Shown here in pieces: positions 1-8,429 of a stretch of DNA of 15,236 nt. The DNA lies in contig JBGTCD010000148.1 of assembly GCA_041749015.1 (NCBI GenBank), positions 1-15,236 on the forward strand, read 5' to 3'. Below the pieces are notes generated by a model, which saw nothing but the letters and a program-made list of their open reading frames with translations, was not told the origin of the DNA and did no database searches. Numbering within the stretch: position 1 is the stretch's first letter; each line of letters opens with the position of its first letter. A program made the translations under genes and the position numbers. Origin of the DNA: JBGTCD01 sp041749015. GTDB taxonomy: Bacteria > Bacteroidota > Bacteroidia > Cytophagales > Cyclobacteriaceae.

Positions 1-17
1 CAAGTCCTCTGTTCAAG

Positions 18-41
18 AAGGCCGGTAGAACCGGCCCTTTT
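18..41. terminator. Intrinsic terminator hairpin, possibly bidirectional
   Basis: A 7-bp perfect stem, GGCCGGT (20-26) and ACCGGCC (30-36), closes a 3-nt loop. On the plus strand it is followed by C then TTTT (38-41). On the minus strand it is followed by TTCTT after the stem and preceded by AAAA. It lies 24 bases beyond the stop of the minus-strand beta-barrel gene at 61. It could therefore end that transcript as well as a plus-strand gene lying left of the window. The T-run is better on the plus strand. Confidence 0.6.
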
Positions 42-60
42 AAAAATTTTATAAATCTAA

Positions 61-603
61 TTAGAAAGCAAAACCAAGAGTGATACCAGTTCTTAGTCCA
101 AATCCATCAACACCTCCTAAATCAAAGTTATCATTTCCATCAGTGACTTCTACGTTACCAAAGGAGTAACTAGGTCCAAGGAAAATGTCGAAGGTTACTC
201 TTTCTCCGAATAGCCACTGACGACCGACAATCAAACCAACACCAAAAGATGAATAAGTACCTTCAGAATTATCAAAATCGGAGGATAATTTGAAGTTTTG
301 ATATCTCAGGAATGGTGCAACATAGAATCCGTCTGGTGCAGGATCATCCCCAAGATATATCCTATACTCAGGAGTAATACCTATCCCAGACAGTTTGGTA
401 TCTCCGATAGAAGCTCCAGTGTAAAAGAATCCAAGTTGGGCAGAACGATCTTCACTTAACATGTGCTCATAAGAGAGGTTAAGCGTACTTACGATCGGAC
501 TAAGGATGTTTAATTTAATGACACCTGATTGTCCGAAAAGATTGGCATTTGCAAACAAAGACAGAGCAAACACCAAAGTAAAGACTTTGAAGAGGTTTTT
601 CAT
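61..603 (-). CDS. Small outer-membrane beta-barrel protein, function unknown
   Basis: A 180-residue protein with an N-terminal signal peptide (about residues 1-24: MKNLFK, a hydrophobic stretch, then ANANLFGQS). The rest alternates polar and aromatic residues in short strands (for example LNLSYEH, YVAPFLRYQNF, SFGVGLIVGRQWLFG, VTFDIFLGPSYSFG). It ends in a terminal phenylalanine (GITLGFAF), the usual signature for insertion by the Bam machinery. This resembles the small outer-membrane porin-like beta-barrel proteins (DUF3575 or OmpW-like) common in Bacteroidota; the exact family is not recognised. It lies 68 bases downstream of the exporter gene on the same strand, so co-transcription is possible, but no functional link can be seen. 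The start ATG is followed directly by the signal peptide, and no other start fits better. Outer-membrane location is well supported; substrate or role is not. Confidence 0.8.
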   Translation of the reverse strand: MKNLFKVFTLVFALSLFANANLFGQSGVIKLNILSPIVSTLNLSYEHMLSEDRSAQLGFFYTGASIGDTKLSGIGITPEYRIYLGDDPAPDGFYVAPFLRYQNFKLSSDFDNSEGTYSSFGVGLIVGRQWLFGERVTFDIFLGPSYSFGNVEVTDGNDNFDLGGVDGFGLRTGITLGFAF

Positions 604-671
604 AGTTGTTTAATTAAGGGGTTGAGTTTAAAAAGATGCAATATGTGCCTATCAGGCGGTTATTCCAAATA

Positions 672-2927
672 TTAAAGTCGCTTTTTATAGTACAAAAGTA
701 TGAGAACAGGCAGCAGGGTAAGGTCAATAATCAATGCAAATAGGAGGGTGAGGGAGACTAATAATCCGGTGTAGAAGGTACCCCCAAAATCAGAAAGTAC
801 CAAGGTTAAAAACCCACCTGAAAGAATGGCGGTGGTTATGGTAATTGCCTTACCGGTAGATAGATAGGTAGTCTTGAGAGCGTACAGTAAGGCCTTGCCT
901 TTTTGTATTTCCAGTCTAAACTTACTGATGAAATGGATAGTATCATCCACGGCAATACCAAAGGCTATAGTAAATATGATCGAGGTTGTCAATTGTAGCG
1001 TAATATCAAAGAACCCCATAATCCCTGCCAGCATGAGCAATGGAATGATATTAGGGATCAAAGTAATAAAAATCATCCTGAAAGAAAGAAACATGAGACC
1101 GGCAATTAGTGCGACTACCGAAAAAGCTATGGCAAGTCCGTAAAGCATGTTTCTTGCCAGATATTCATTGTTTTTGTCTATGAGCAGGGTAGTACCCGTA
1201 ATTCTAAATGTTGCCAAGTCATGACCTACATGATTGAGGATATAGGTGTCCAACTCATCAATTTTTTCCATAGTGATCATGCTGCCGATGTCGCCTACGC
1301 GGGTGCTGATTCTCCCCACCTTTTGGTCTTCGGTATGCACTAAGGCCCTTGCGCCTTCCCGCTTGATCCGTGGCAGATAGCGTTGCATCCCATCATAAAA
1401 ACTTTGATTATCGGGCAGCTTAAAATGTGCGATATTCCCACCATTTTGTGCCTGATTAAGTCCTTTGATCAAGGTCACCGGGGAAATGATGGGACCTATC
1501 TCAAGCAGCTCTGATAATTTTTCTTCTACCTGTTCCATCTGCTGAAGCACCTCAAGATCATAAAGTTGATGACCTTCCTTCGGTATAACAGCAATTTCAA
1601 AAGGTCGGGAGCCTCCAAATTCCCGGTCGAAAAACAAAAAATCCTGCCTCAAGGGATCGTTGTCCGGCACCCCTTCGATCAATAGAGAATCGATTCGAAT
1701 CAACTTGATCCCTGCGGCACAGATTATGGTCAAAACCACAGTACCAATAAGGATGGCCTTGCGCTTTTTCAATGCCCATAAAAAGCAGACCCCAAGGAAG
1801 TTTCTCCATTTCCTTCTATTGGTACCAAACTGAACTACCCTTGGTTTGGGTAGAAATATCAAGAGGGCAGGCAATAGCCCAAATGCCACCAAAAATGCAG
1901 CGAATACCCCAATGCCTGTGAAGAGACCAAACTCTTTGATGGGCTTAATACTTGCAGTAAGCAGAGTTAAAAAACCAATTGAAGTAGTCAGAGAGGTCAG
2001 GAATGTGGCGATGCCAACTTCCTTTACAGTGGTCCGCAAGGCTTTGATCTTATTACGACCCAACCGCAACTCCTCGATGTACTTGGTCATTATATGGACC
2101 ACATCAGACATGCCCACGACAAACATGATCGTGGGGAGAAGTACCATAAGAATATCCAATGATTTGCCACTTGCGCCCATAATGCCCAGAATCCAAATTA
2201 CCCCGATCAGGACTACGGCCAGAGGTATCAATACCCCCCATATCCAACGATAGGTAAGAATAAGGAATAAGGTCACCAGGACGATAGAAATGCTCAGGAA
2301 GATCATCAGTTCCCGTTGCATTTTATAAATGTAAATGCCCTGGGCTCTTGCCTTACCGGCAATATGGGTTTGCTCAAGCCCCAGACTGGTCAACAGGGCT
2401 TCCAAATCCGAAACCAGCAGGTCTGCTTCAGCCTTGTTAAGATTTTGTTGATGCTTAAGCACGATATTTAAAGCGGTACCATCTTTAGAGAATGCAGACC
2501 CAATCAATTGTTGATTATTAAAGATCCGAAGGCTGTCAGCGGCATACCGGTCTGGTGCTTCAGGATGGAGGATAGGTATTTCAAAAAAACTACCCCCCCC
2601 AATAATTGGCTGTTTAAATTCCAGCGGACTAATAACCTCCCGCACCAGGGGGTGCTTCCTCATAGAATCTCCCAGAATCCTTACTCTGGAAAGAAATAAA
2701 CTATCGAAAACGGATGGTTGATGGATGATACCTATTAGCAGATAGTCATTATCATTTTCAAATTGATCCCTGAATTCTTCATAATAGGTCAGGTCAGGGT
2801 CACCCACAGGAAAAAAGCTTTCAAACTCATAGTTGAAATCGAGCTTTAGCAGGAAATAGGTCCAGATGGCTGTCATAGCCATAACGGTGAATATGGAAAG
2901 CCCCGCGATTTTCTTTGTGCTCAACAT
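672..2927 (-). CDS. RND-superfamily (MMPL/Patched-like) exporter
   Basis: A 751-residue inner-membrane protein with the duplicated 1+5 / 1+5 helix plan of RND exporters. Hydrophobic segments lie near residues 7-28, 206-226, 229-250, 257-279, 304-326, 335-359, then 390-410, 594-616, 618-640, 648-668, 695-712 and 721-747. Large soluble periplasmic domains fill 29-205 and 411-593. The fourth helix of each half carries the acidic motif that couples transport to ion flow: VGMSDVVH (271-278) and GIAVDDTIHF (657-666). The length and lack of the long HAE1 loops fit the predicted RND exporters of COG1033, which include lipid/hopanoid-type exporters, rather than AcrB-type drug pumps (about 1000 residues). 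The substrate is unknown. It diverges from thyA across a 209-bp gap. A G8 run close to a T7 run inside the coding strand (near residues 110-115) is a possible slippage site. Confidence 0.9.
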   Translation of the reverse strand: MLSTKKIAGLSIFTVMAMTAIWTYFLLKLDFNYEFESFFPVGDPDLTYYEEFRDQFENDNDYLLIGIIHQPSVFDSLFLSRVRILGDSMRKHPLVREVISPLEFKQPIIGGGSFFEIPILHPEAPDRYAADSLRIFNNQQLIGSAFSKDGTALNIVLKHQQNLNKAEADLLVSDLEALLTSLGLEQTHIAGKARAQGIYIYKMQRELMIFLSISIVLVTLFLILTYRWIWGVLIPLAVVLIGVIWILGIMGASGKSLDILMVLLPTIMFVVGMSDVVHIMTKYIEELRLGRNKIKALRTTVKEVGIATFLTSLTTSIGFLTLLTASIKPIKEFGLFTGIGVFAAFLVAFGLLPALLIFLPKPRVVQFGTNRRKWRNFLGVCFLWALKKRKAILIGTVVLTIICAAGIKLIRIDSLLIEGVPDNDPLRQDFLFFDREFGGSRPFEIAVIPKEGHQLYDLEVLQQMEQVEEKLSELLEIGPIISPVTLIKGLNQAQNGGNIAHFKLPDNQSFYDGMQRYLPRIKREGARALVHTEDQKVGRISTRVGDIGSMITMEKIDELDTYILNHVGHDLATFRITGTTLLIDKNNEYLARNMLYGLAIAFSVVALIAGLMFLSFRMIFITLIPNIIPLLMLAGIMGFFDITLQLTTSIIFTIAFGIAVDDTIHFISKFRLEIQKGKALLYALKTTYLSTGKAITITTAILSGGFLTLVLSDFGGTFYTGLLVSLTLLFALIIDLTLLPVLILLYYKKRL

Positions 2928-3111
2928 GAATTTATATTACCAGAAGGACCAACAATCGTTAGTGGTTAATGTTATACGGCAATTTTGGTGGTATCGACAT
3001 TCGCAAAATCAAATTACCTTATTTTATCTTACTTAATACCCCTAGAAGGATGAAATATTGTGAATTTAAATTCTAAGTCAGGTTTGACGCTTATTCAAAA
3101 TGTATAATCAT

Positions 3112-3119
3112 TATCTTTG
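3112..3119 (+). promoter_or_regulatory. Candidate Bacteroidota -7 promoter element for thyA
   Basis: TATCTTTG matches the Bacteroidota sigma consensus TAnnTTTG exactly and lies 17 bases before the thyA ATG. That would give a very short leader of about 10-12 nt. The nearest upstream TTTG (3083-3086) is about 25 bases away, longer than the usual spacing for the -33 element, so only the -7 part is convincing. Confidence 0.5.
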
Positions 3120-3136
3120 GGAAAAAACGTAAAAAG

Positions 3137-3931
3137 ATGCGACAGTACCTGGAATTGATGCGTGATATAAAAGATAACGGTGCCAAAAAGGAAGACAGGA
3201 CCGGTACAGGAACTTACTCTGTTTTTGGCAGGCAATTACGATTCGATTTGGGCCAGGGCTTCCCACTTCTAACAACCAAAAAACTCCATATCAGATCCAT
3301 AATTTATGAACTCCTATGGTTCCTTAACGGCGATACCAATATCAAATACCTCAATGATAATGGGGTCAGCATCTGGAATGAATGGGCCGATGAAAACGGT
3401 GAGTTGGGTCCGGTCTATGGCCACCAATGGCGAAGCTGGCCGGCTCCTGAAGGCGGCACGATTGATCAGATAACACAGGTCATCGATCAAATAAAAAATA
3501 ATCCTGACTCCAGAAGGCATATTGTTAGTGCCTGGAATGTGGCTGAGGTTAACAGCATGGCATTGCCACCCTGCCACACCATGTTTCAGTTTTATGTTGC
3601 CGAGGGCCGTCTTTCCTGCCAATTATACCAGCGCAGTGCCGATTACTTCCTTGGAGTACCATTTAATATTGCCTCATACGCCCTACTGGTCTACATGGTG
3701 GCACAGCAATGCAATTTGGAGCCTGGCGATTTCGTATGGACTGGTGGTGACGTACACCTATATACTAACCACATGGAGCAAGTAGACCGGCAATTGGATC
3801 GGAAACCCCGGCCCTTGCCTAAGCTGGAAATTAAAAGAAAGCCTGAAGATATCTTCAGTTATACTTTTGAGGATTTTGAAATTCTAAATTATGATCCATA
3901 CCCCGGTATTAAAGCACCGGTGGCTGTCTAA
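3137..3931 (+). CDS. thyA: Thymidylate synthase
   Basis: Converts dUMP and 5,10-methylene-tetrahydrofolate to dTMP and dihydrofolate; cytosolic homodimer. The protein has 264 residues, the same length as E. coli ThyA, and the key residues fall at the same numbers. These are Arg21 (in RTGTGT), Arg126-Arg127 (DSRRHIV), the catalytic Cys146 in LPPCHTMFQF, Arg166, Asp169 and Asn177 (QRSADYFLGVPFN), and His207 and Tyr209 (DVHLY). The C-terminus PGIKAPVAV matches the closing tail that folds over the active site. The ATG start gives the exact family length. No dihydrofolate reductase gene follows, although folA often accompanies thyA. The next gene is on the opposite strand, with its stop codon touching the thyA stop. 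It is probably transcribed alone from the TATCTTTG element just upstream. Confidence 0.98.
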   Translation: MRQYLELMRDIKDNGAKKEDRTGTGTYSVFGRQLRFDLGQGFPLLTTKKLHIRSIIYELLWFLNGDTNIKYLNDNGVSIWNEWADENGELGPVYGHQWRSWPAPEGGTIDQITQVIDQIKNNPDSRRHIVSAWNVAEVNSMALPPCHTMFQFYVAEGRLSCQLYQRSADYFLGVPFNIASYALLVYMVAQQCNLEPGDFVWTGGDVHLYTNHMEQVDRQLDRKPRPLPKLEIKRKPEDIFSYTFEDFEILNYDPYPGIKAPVAV

Positions 3932-4759
3932 TCAGAATATTTTACTGGTAATGTCTTTAAACTCATCCTCACTTATTTCAAGGATGTGCCCCTCTATTTG
4001 ATGAATTGGTTGAATACCAGTGGCATTCAATGACCAGGCGGCATCAGCCGCTAGCAAGTCCTGAAGTGGATATTTCCCCGTTTTTATTTGGACTCCTTTA
4101 TTACTAAGGGATTGCATGAGGTAGGTGCGTATGACCCCTTTGATGCAACCGGTTTCCAGGCTTGGTGTATAATATTGATCATTTTTTCTCCACCATATAT
4201 TGGAGGCGGTGAGTTCTGCAATGTGGCCAAAATTATCCGTTAGGATGAGATCATCAGTCCTCAGTGCTTGATTTTCGAGGCCTGCCATAACGTACGGCAG
4301 TGCGCTGATGGTTTTAAGGTGGCTCAAAGCGTGGTGATGGAGTTGAATTTTCTTACTCGTCTTTACTTTTTCTTTAATCCTTATTTCATATTTAAAAGGT
4401 TCGATGGTCAGCAGATCATTTACGACAGGATCAATTGGCGTATAGCGGCCGGAGCCTTCACGCCACACCTGCCATCGTATCCGGGCATCCCCTTCAATCT
4501 TAGCTTCCTTTTTCAAAGCAAGGCATCGGTCAGTAATAATCTGTGCAGTATGGGCTTCTTGGTGTGGGATGCCAAGGATGGTCATGCCCTCCTTGATCCG
4601 CTCAATGTGATAATGAAGTAGCGGCAGGGATCCGTTACTGATGATCATGGTCTCGAATAGGCCATCTCCATAGAGAAAGGCCCTATTTTTCAGCAAACTA
4701 TTGGATATCCCGCCACGGATTAGTTGATAATTAAAATATACTGGTTCATTCGACTCCAT
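3932..4759 (-). CDS. Class IV PLP-dependent aminotransferase / aminodeoxychorismate lyase-like
   Basis: A 275-residue fold-type IV PLP enzyme. The N-terminal motif FLYGDGLFETM (28-38) is typical of the family. Lys149 in SHLKTIS is the predicted Schiff-base lysine, and Glu182 in IAELTASNIWW would contact the PLP ring nitrogen. GCIKGVIR (204-211) is the phosphate-binding end. The family contains branched-chain aminotransferases, D-amino-acid aminotransferases and aminodeoxychorismate lyase (PabC, which makes 4-aminobenzoate for folate). The size, the YGDGLFET motif and the lack of longer branched-chain-enzyme features lean towards a PabC-like role. Beside thyA that would make a folate theme, but this is inference. 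The stop codon (3932-3934) directly abuts the thyA stop (3929-3931), so the two convergent genes share no intergenic DNA. The ATG start lies just before YFNYQLI and fits family length. Confidence 0.88.
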   Translation of the reverse strand: MESNEPVYFNYQLIRGGISNSLLKNRAFLYGDGLFETMIISNGSLPLLHYHIERIKEGMTILGIPHQEAHTAQIITDRCLALKKEAKIEGDARIRWQVWREGSGRYTPIDPVVNDLLTIEPFKYEIRIKEKVKTSKKIQLHHHALSHLKTISALPYVMAGLENQALRTDDLILTDNFGHIAELTASNIWWRKNDQYYTPSLETGCIKGVIRTYLMQSLSNKGVQIKTGKYPLQDLLAADAAWSLNATGIQPIHQIEGHILEISEDEFKDITSKIF

Positions 4760-4764
4760 TGATA

Positions 4765-4772
4765 CAAAATTA
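4765..4772 (-). promoter_or_regulatory. Possible -7 promoter element for the aminotransferase gene
   Basis: Read on the minus strand this is TAATTTTG, an exact TAnnTTTG match, only five bases before the ATG at 4759. If used, the message would be leaderless or nearly so. No TTG-type -33 element sits at the expected distance, so it may be chance in AT-rich DNA. Confidence 0.25.
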
Positions 4773-4791
4773 GAATCTTCAGAATATAAAT

Positions 4792-4799
4792 TACCTTTG
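4792..4799 (+). promoter_or_regulatory. Possible -7 promoter element for the sdaAB-tolC-adaptor operon
   Basis: TACCTTTG matches TAnnTTTG and continues with GG, as does the thyA element (TATCTTTGGG). It lies 119 bases before the sdaAB start and would give a leader of roughly 110 nt. No good -33 element is seen. It is the only TAnnTTTG on this strand in the 159-bp gap. Confidence 0.35.
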
Positions 4800-4918
4800 G
4801 GTTTAAATTTATCCTTCTTTTTTTCGGCTTAAATAATGTATCAGCCATTTACAACTAATAAAAATACATCTAGCCGGAATACCTGTATACTTGTATTGAT
4901 TAATTTGGATCATGGTAC

Positions 4919-5596
4919 ATGGGCAAAAGCAGCAGCATTTTTGATATGATAGGGCCGGTAATGATCGGGCCATCAAGTTCGCATACTGCGGGAGTAGTCC
5001 GGATAGGCCGGGTAGCCGTAAAAATTCTTCGGGCCATTCCTGAAGAGGCGGTCATTACTTTTTATAACTCTTTTGCGCGTACCTATGAAGGCCATGGGAG
5101 CGACCGGGCTATCCTTGCCGGGTTATTGGACTTTAAAACAGATAATCCAAAGATCAAGACCTCTTTTGAAGAGGCAGAAAGTGCCGGTCTTCAATATAAA
5201 TTCAAATCTATAGGCAACGCCTCTACCTTACACCCTAATACCATAAAACTAGAGTTGAAGGCTGGAGACAAGTCTTTATCCCTGATTGGAGAAAGTCTGG
5301 GAGGTGCAGTAATTAATATTTCTGAGCTGGATGGATTCAATGCCGATTTTTCAGCCAATCTGCACACATTAATTATCAAGGCTGAAGATAAGCCGGGCAG
5401 TATCGCATTTATTGCCAATATCCTCACCCAGGATCAATGCAATATTGCTACCATGTCTGTTTCCCGAAAGGGTCGGCATGATATGGCCTGTCAGGTGATT
5501 GAAATGGACTCCGGGTTGAAACCAATTACCCTGGAGTACCTCAAAAGCCTTGATTGGATCAAAGAAGTGATTTACATACCTGATATAGATTTATGA
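4919..5596 (+). CDS. sdaAB: L-serine dehydratase, iron-sulfur type, beta subunit
   Basis: With a separate alpha subunit this forms the [4Fe-4S] L-serine ammonia-lyase that turns L-serine into pyruvate and ammonia in the cytosol. The 225 residues match the beta subunit of two-chain enzymes (about 220). The N-terminus carries the hallmark GPSSSHTAG (17-25). Then come YEGHGSDRAI (56-65), HPN (105-107) and ESLGGAVI (125-132). The C-terminal part (about 148-220, LIIKAEDKPGSIAFIANIL through IKEVIYIPD) is an ACT domain, a small-molecule or serine-sensing fold. The alpha subunit, which holds the cluster-binding cysteines, is not in the window, so it must be encoded elsewhere or this chain acts otherwise. 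The stop codon overlaps the tolC start (ATGA at 5593-5596), so translation is likely coupled. The ATG at 4912 is out of frame; 4919 is the only sensible start. Confidence 0.93.
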   Translation: MGKSSSIFDMIGPVMIGPSSSHTAGVVRIGRVAVKILRAIPEEAVITFYNSFARTYEGHGSDRAILAGLLDFKTDNPKIKTSFEEAESAGLQYKFKSIGNASTLHPNTIKLELKAGDKSLSLIGESLGGAVINISELDGFNADFSANLHTLIIKAEDKPGSIAFIANILTQDQCNIATMSVSRKGRHDMACQVIEMDSGLKPITLEYLKSLDWIKEVIYIPDIDL

Positions 5597-6957
5597 TGCG
5601 TAACAAATTTTTTGCAGTCTTTACAATAGTAATTTTAGCTTTCACCTATTCAGAAAGCTTTGCACAGCCTGATAAGGAGCGGTGGACACTTAGAGAGTGT
5701 ATCGACTATGCTCTGGACAATAATCTCAACCTGGAAAGGGAGATTTTAAATACCGGAAATATAAGGGCCTCACTACTGGAGGCTCAGGGTCAGCGGATTC
5801 CTTCATTTAGCATTGGAGCTCAGTCCGGTTATCGCTGGGGTAGGTCTATTAACCCATTTACCAACCTTTTTGAAACCCAAAGGATTGGTAATGTTAACCT
5901 TTTTGGGAATTCAAATCTTACATTGTTTGCCGGACAAAGGATCAATAATAATATTTTGAAATCCAAACTTGATCTGCGGTCCAATGAAATGGACATCATC
6001 GCCCGAAAAAATTTAATAACCATAGATATTATCACCTTTTTTGTGAATGTGATATTTGCCGAAGAGCAGCTCAAAATCGCAGAACGACAGCTTGAAACTA
6101 CTGAAGAACAATTGGACAGGACCATAAAATTGGTAGAAGCCGGAGCTGCACCCTTTGCAGACCAGCTTGATCTCCAATCACAAATGGCTACCAATGAAGC
6201 CGAGGTAATTAATGCAGATAATAATCTCAGGATATCGAAACTGACCCTGCAGCAGGCTATGCAAAAACCTTTTGAGGAAGATTTTGAAATAGCAATTCCA
6301 GAGCTCAATATTGAGGATTACATGCTATCCGAATCAAGTACTGATGAAATCTATGGTGTGGCTGTCGGTATTATGCCAGAGATTATTGGTGCAGACTACA
6401 GGATTACTGCTGCTGAAAAAGATGTAGCAATTGCAAAAGGAGCCTTTTACCCAACGCTAGCATTAAATGCCAACTCCTTTTCAAACTATGTGGATATTGC
6501 ATTGAATCCTGCTGCGCCTCAGGATAACTATATTTTATTAGATCAAATAAAGGATAACGTTTCCCATACGGTAAACCTATCACTTAACATCCCAATATTT
6601 ACCAATTTTACCAATAAGGCAAATCTCCAGAGAGCTTTAGTGCAAAAAGATCTGGAGCGGGTCAATATGGAGGAAACGAAAAATCAACTTAGGCAGAATA
6701 TTGAATCCTCATATAATGATGCAATAGCAGCAGCCAAAAGCTATGAGGCTACTCAGAAAAGGGTGGCAGCTTTGAAGGAATCCTTTAGAATGTCATCTGA
6801 ACGGTTCAATCTGGGTGCCATTAATTTTGTGGATTTTCAATTATCTCAAACAAACTTTTTTAATGCAGAAGCGGATTTAATAAACGCAAAGTACGAATAC
6901 ATACTAAGGACAAAAATATTAGACTTTTATTTAGGCAACCCTTTATCACTAGAATAA
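5593..6957 (+). CDS. TolC-family outer-membrane efflux channel
   Basis: A 454-residue outer-membrane factor that would form the trimeric exit duct of a tripartite efflux or type I secretion system. A signal peptide (about residues 1-24, ending in SFA before QPDKERW) is followed by WTLRECIDYALDNNLNL, the standard opening of Bacteroidota TolC proteins. Two long helical repeats follow: about 135-225, with many Glu/Gln/Leu heptads, and about 345-445. The outer-membrane strands lie between them (YRWGRSINPFTNLFE near 80-94; LSLNIPIF near 329-336). Near the end SSERFNLGAINFVDFQLSQ is a typical motif of the second repeat. The start is either ATG 5593, in a 4-nt overlap with sdaAB, or the next codon ATG 5596; both keep the signal peptide and imply translational coupling. 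The adaptor gene begins two bases after the stop. Confidence 0.93.
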   Translation: MMRNKFFAVFTIVILAFTYSESFAQPDKERWTLRECIDYALDNNLNLEREILNTGNIRASLLEAQGQRIPSFSIGAQSGYRWGRSINPFTNLFETQRIGNVNLFGNSNLTLFAGQRINNNILKSKLDLRSNEMDIIARKNLITIDIITFFVNVIFAEEQLKIAERQLETTEEQLDRTIKLVEAGAAPFADQLDLQSQMATNEAEVINADNNLRISKLTLQQAMQKPFEEDFEIAIPELNIEDYMLSESSTDEIYGVAVGIMPEIIGADYRITAAEKDVAIAKGAFYPTLALNANSFSNYVDIALNPAAPQDNYILLDQIKDNVSHTVNLSLNIPIFTNFTNKANLQRALVQKDLERVNMEETKNQLRQNIESSYNDAIAAAKSYEATQKRVAALKESFRMSSERFNLGAINFVDFQLSQTNFFNAEADLINAKYEYILRTKILDFYLGNPLSLE

Positions 6958-6959
6958 TC

Positions 6960-8369
6960 ATGGCAAAGAAAAAGAAATCAAACAAAACCCTTTATATCCT
7001 CCTCATTAGTCTGGTAGGTGTTATTATAATATTGATGGTAGGCAATAGCCTGGGATGGTTTGGCGGACCACGCAAGATCGAGGTCGAATATGCCAAAGCC
7101 AAAACCACTACCATTACTGAAAAAGTAGGTGCATCAGGCACCATCATGCCGGTGGTGGAGGTCAAACTCAGCCCCGATGTGGCGGGTGAGATCACCGAAC
7201 TCAATGTAGAGGAAGGTGACTCGGTAATTATGGGCCAGTTGCTGGTAAAAATCAGACCCGACAATTTCCTGAGTGCTCTCGATCAAACCATGGCTACTCT
7301 TAACCAGCAAAAAGCAAATTATGAATCTTCAAAAGCAGCCCTATCCAGGTCTGAAGCCAATTTTAAACAGGCAGAACAGGCTTATAACAGGCAAGAAAAG
7401 CTGTTTGAAGAAAAGGTAATCTCAGAGGCCGATTGGCAAATAGTTGAGCAAAACTATATGGTGGCTCAAAATGATTTGCAGGCAGCAAAGCAGTCCGTGA
7501 GGGCTGCAGAATTTGTAGTGAAAAGCAGTGAAGCCTCAGTGAATCAGGCGCGTGAAAATGTTAGGCTTACCAATGTTTTCGCTCCTTCAAACGGAATTGT
7601 CTCAAAACTTAGCGTTGAAAAAGGTGAAAGGGTAGTAGGTACCCAACAAATGGCCGGTACGGAGATGCTTCGCATTGCCGACCTTAATAATATGGAGGTA
7701 CGTGTGAATGTAAACGAAAACGATATCATCCGACTGAGCCTTGGAGATACCGCCATCATTGATGTGGATGCTTACTCCAGTCAGAATAAAAAATTCAAGG
7801 GCGTGGTTACGGCAGTAGCCAACACCGCCAATGAAAAAGCTTCCCCGGATGCCATCACTGAATTTGAGGTCAGAATCAGACTGCTCAATGACTCATACAA
7901 GGATTTAATTACCCCGGGAAAGCCCTATCCTTTCCGTCCTGGTATGACTGCCAGTGTGGATGTGATCACACGTACCGAAACTGATATTTTGGCTGTCCCG
8001 CTTTCAGCAGTGACCGTCAGGAATCCTGACAAACCCAATACGTTTACACCCGATAGTAAAGCGCCACAAGAATCAGCTACCCCTGCGTCAAGCGAGGATG
8101 ATAAGGAAGTAGTATTTGTCTACAGGGATGGCAAAGTAGCTCTTCAGGTTGTTAAAACCGGCATCAGCGATTTTGAAAATATTCAAATCCTTGAAGGTTT
8201 GAAGGAGGGCGATTGGGTGATCTCAGGTCCCTTTCTCGCAGTCAGCAAGCGGTTAAAAGATGGTGATGATGTGGAGGTGACCAATATTGAAAAGGAAAAA
8301 TCAGAAAAGAATGCCGAAAAACCTGATGAGAGTGCCGAAAAATCTTCTGAGGGTACTGATTCAAAATAA
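6960..8369 (+). CDS. Periplasmic adaptor (membrane fusion protein, MacA/HlyD type)
   Basis: A 469-residue adaptor that would bridge an inner-membrane pump and the TolC protein encoded just upstream. A basic N-terminus (MAKKKKSNK) and a transmembrane anchor (about 10-30) are followed by the first half of the biotinyl-lipoyl domain (GTIMPVVEVKLSPDVAGEI and the turn around VEEGDSVIMGQLLVKI, 60-99). A coiled-coil hairpin covers about 103-200. The second lipoyl half follows (VFAPSNGIVSKLSVEKGERV, 206-225), then beta-barrel and membrane-proximal domains to about 440. The last 30 residues are a highly charged Lys/Glu/Ser tail, probably disordered. A low-complexity Pro/Ser/Glu insert lies at about 355-382. 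Normally a MacB-like ABC or RND pump gene follows. Here the next gene is convergent and unrelated, so the pump must be elsewhere. ATG starts two bases after the TolC stop. Confidence 0.93.
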   Translation: MAKKKKSNKTLYILLISLVGVIIILMVGNSLGWFGGPRKIEVEYAKAKTTTITEKVGASGTIMPVVEVKLSPDVAGEITELNVEEGDSVIMGQLLVKIRPDNFLSALDQTMATLNQQKANYESSKAALSRSEANFKQAEQAYNRQEKLFEEKVISEADWQIVEQNYMVAQNDLQAAKQSVRAAEFVVKSSEASVNQARENVRLTNVFAPSNGIVSKLSVEKGERVVGTQQMAGTEMLRIADLNNMEVRVNVNENDIIRLSLGDTAIIDVDAYSSQNKKFKGVVTAVANTANEKASPDAITEFEVRIRLLNDSYKDLITPGKPYPFRPGMTASVDVITRTETDILAVPLSAVTVRNPDKPNTFTPDSKAPQESATPASSEDDKEVVFVYRDGKVALQVVKTGISDFENIQILEGLKEGDWVISGPFLAVSKRLKDGDDVEVTNIEKEKSEKNAEKPDESAEKSSEGTDSK

Positions 8370-8429
8370 GATAGTAGAGTGCCCTTAAAGCTGGAAATCG
8401 AGGATTATAATTTGGCTTGAGAGGTAGTG

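Noticed and set aside
1846..2253. Plus-strand open frame of 135 codons within the exporter gene
   Set aside because: It is the antisense shadow of conserved RND membrane helices, and its composition (many Arg, Pro, Met, Thr) is typical of a non-coding frame.
3103..3108. TATAAT box upstream of thyA
   Set aside because: The E. coli-type -10 has no -35 at 16-18 bases (TTGACG at 3084 is 13 bases away), and Bacteroidota use TAnnTTTG, which is present at 3112.
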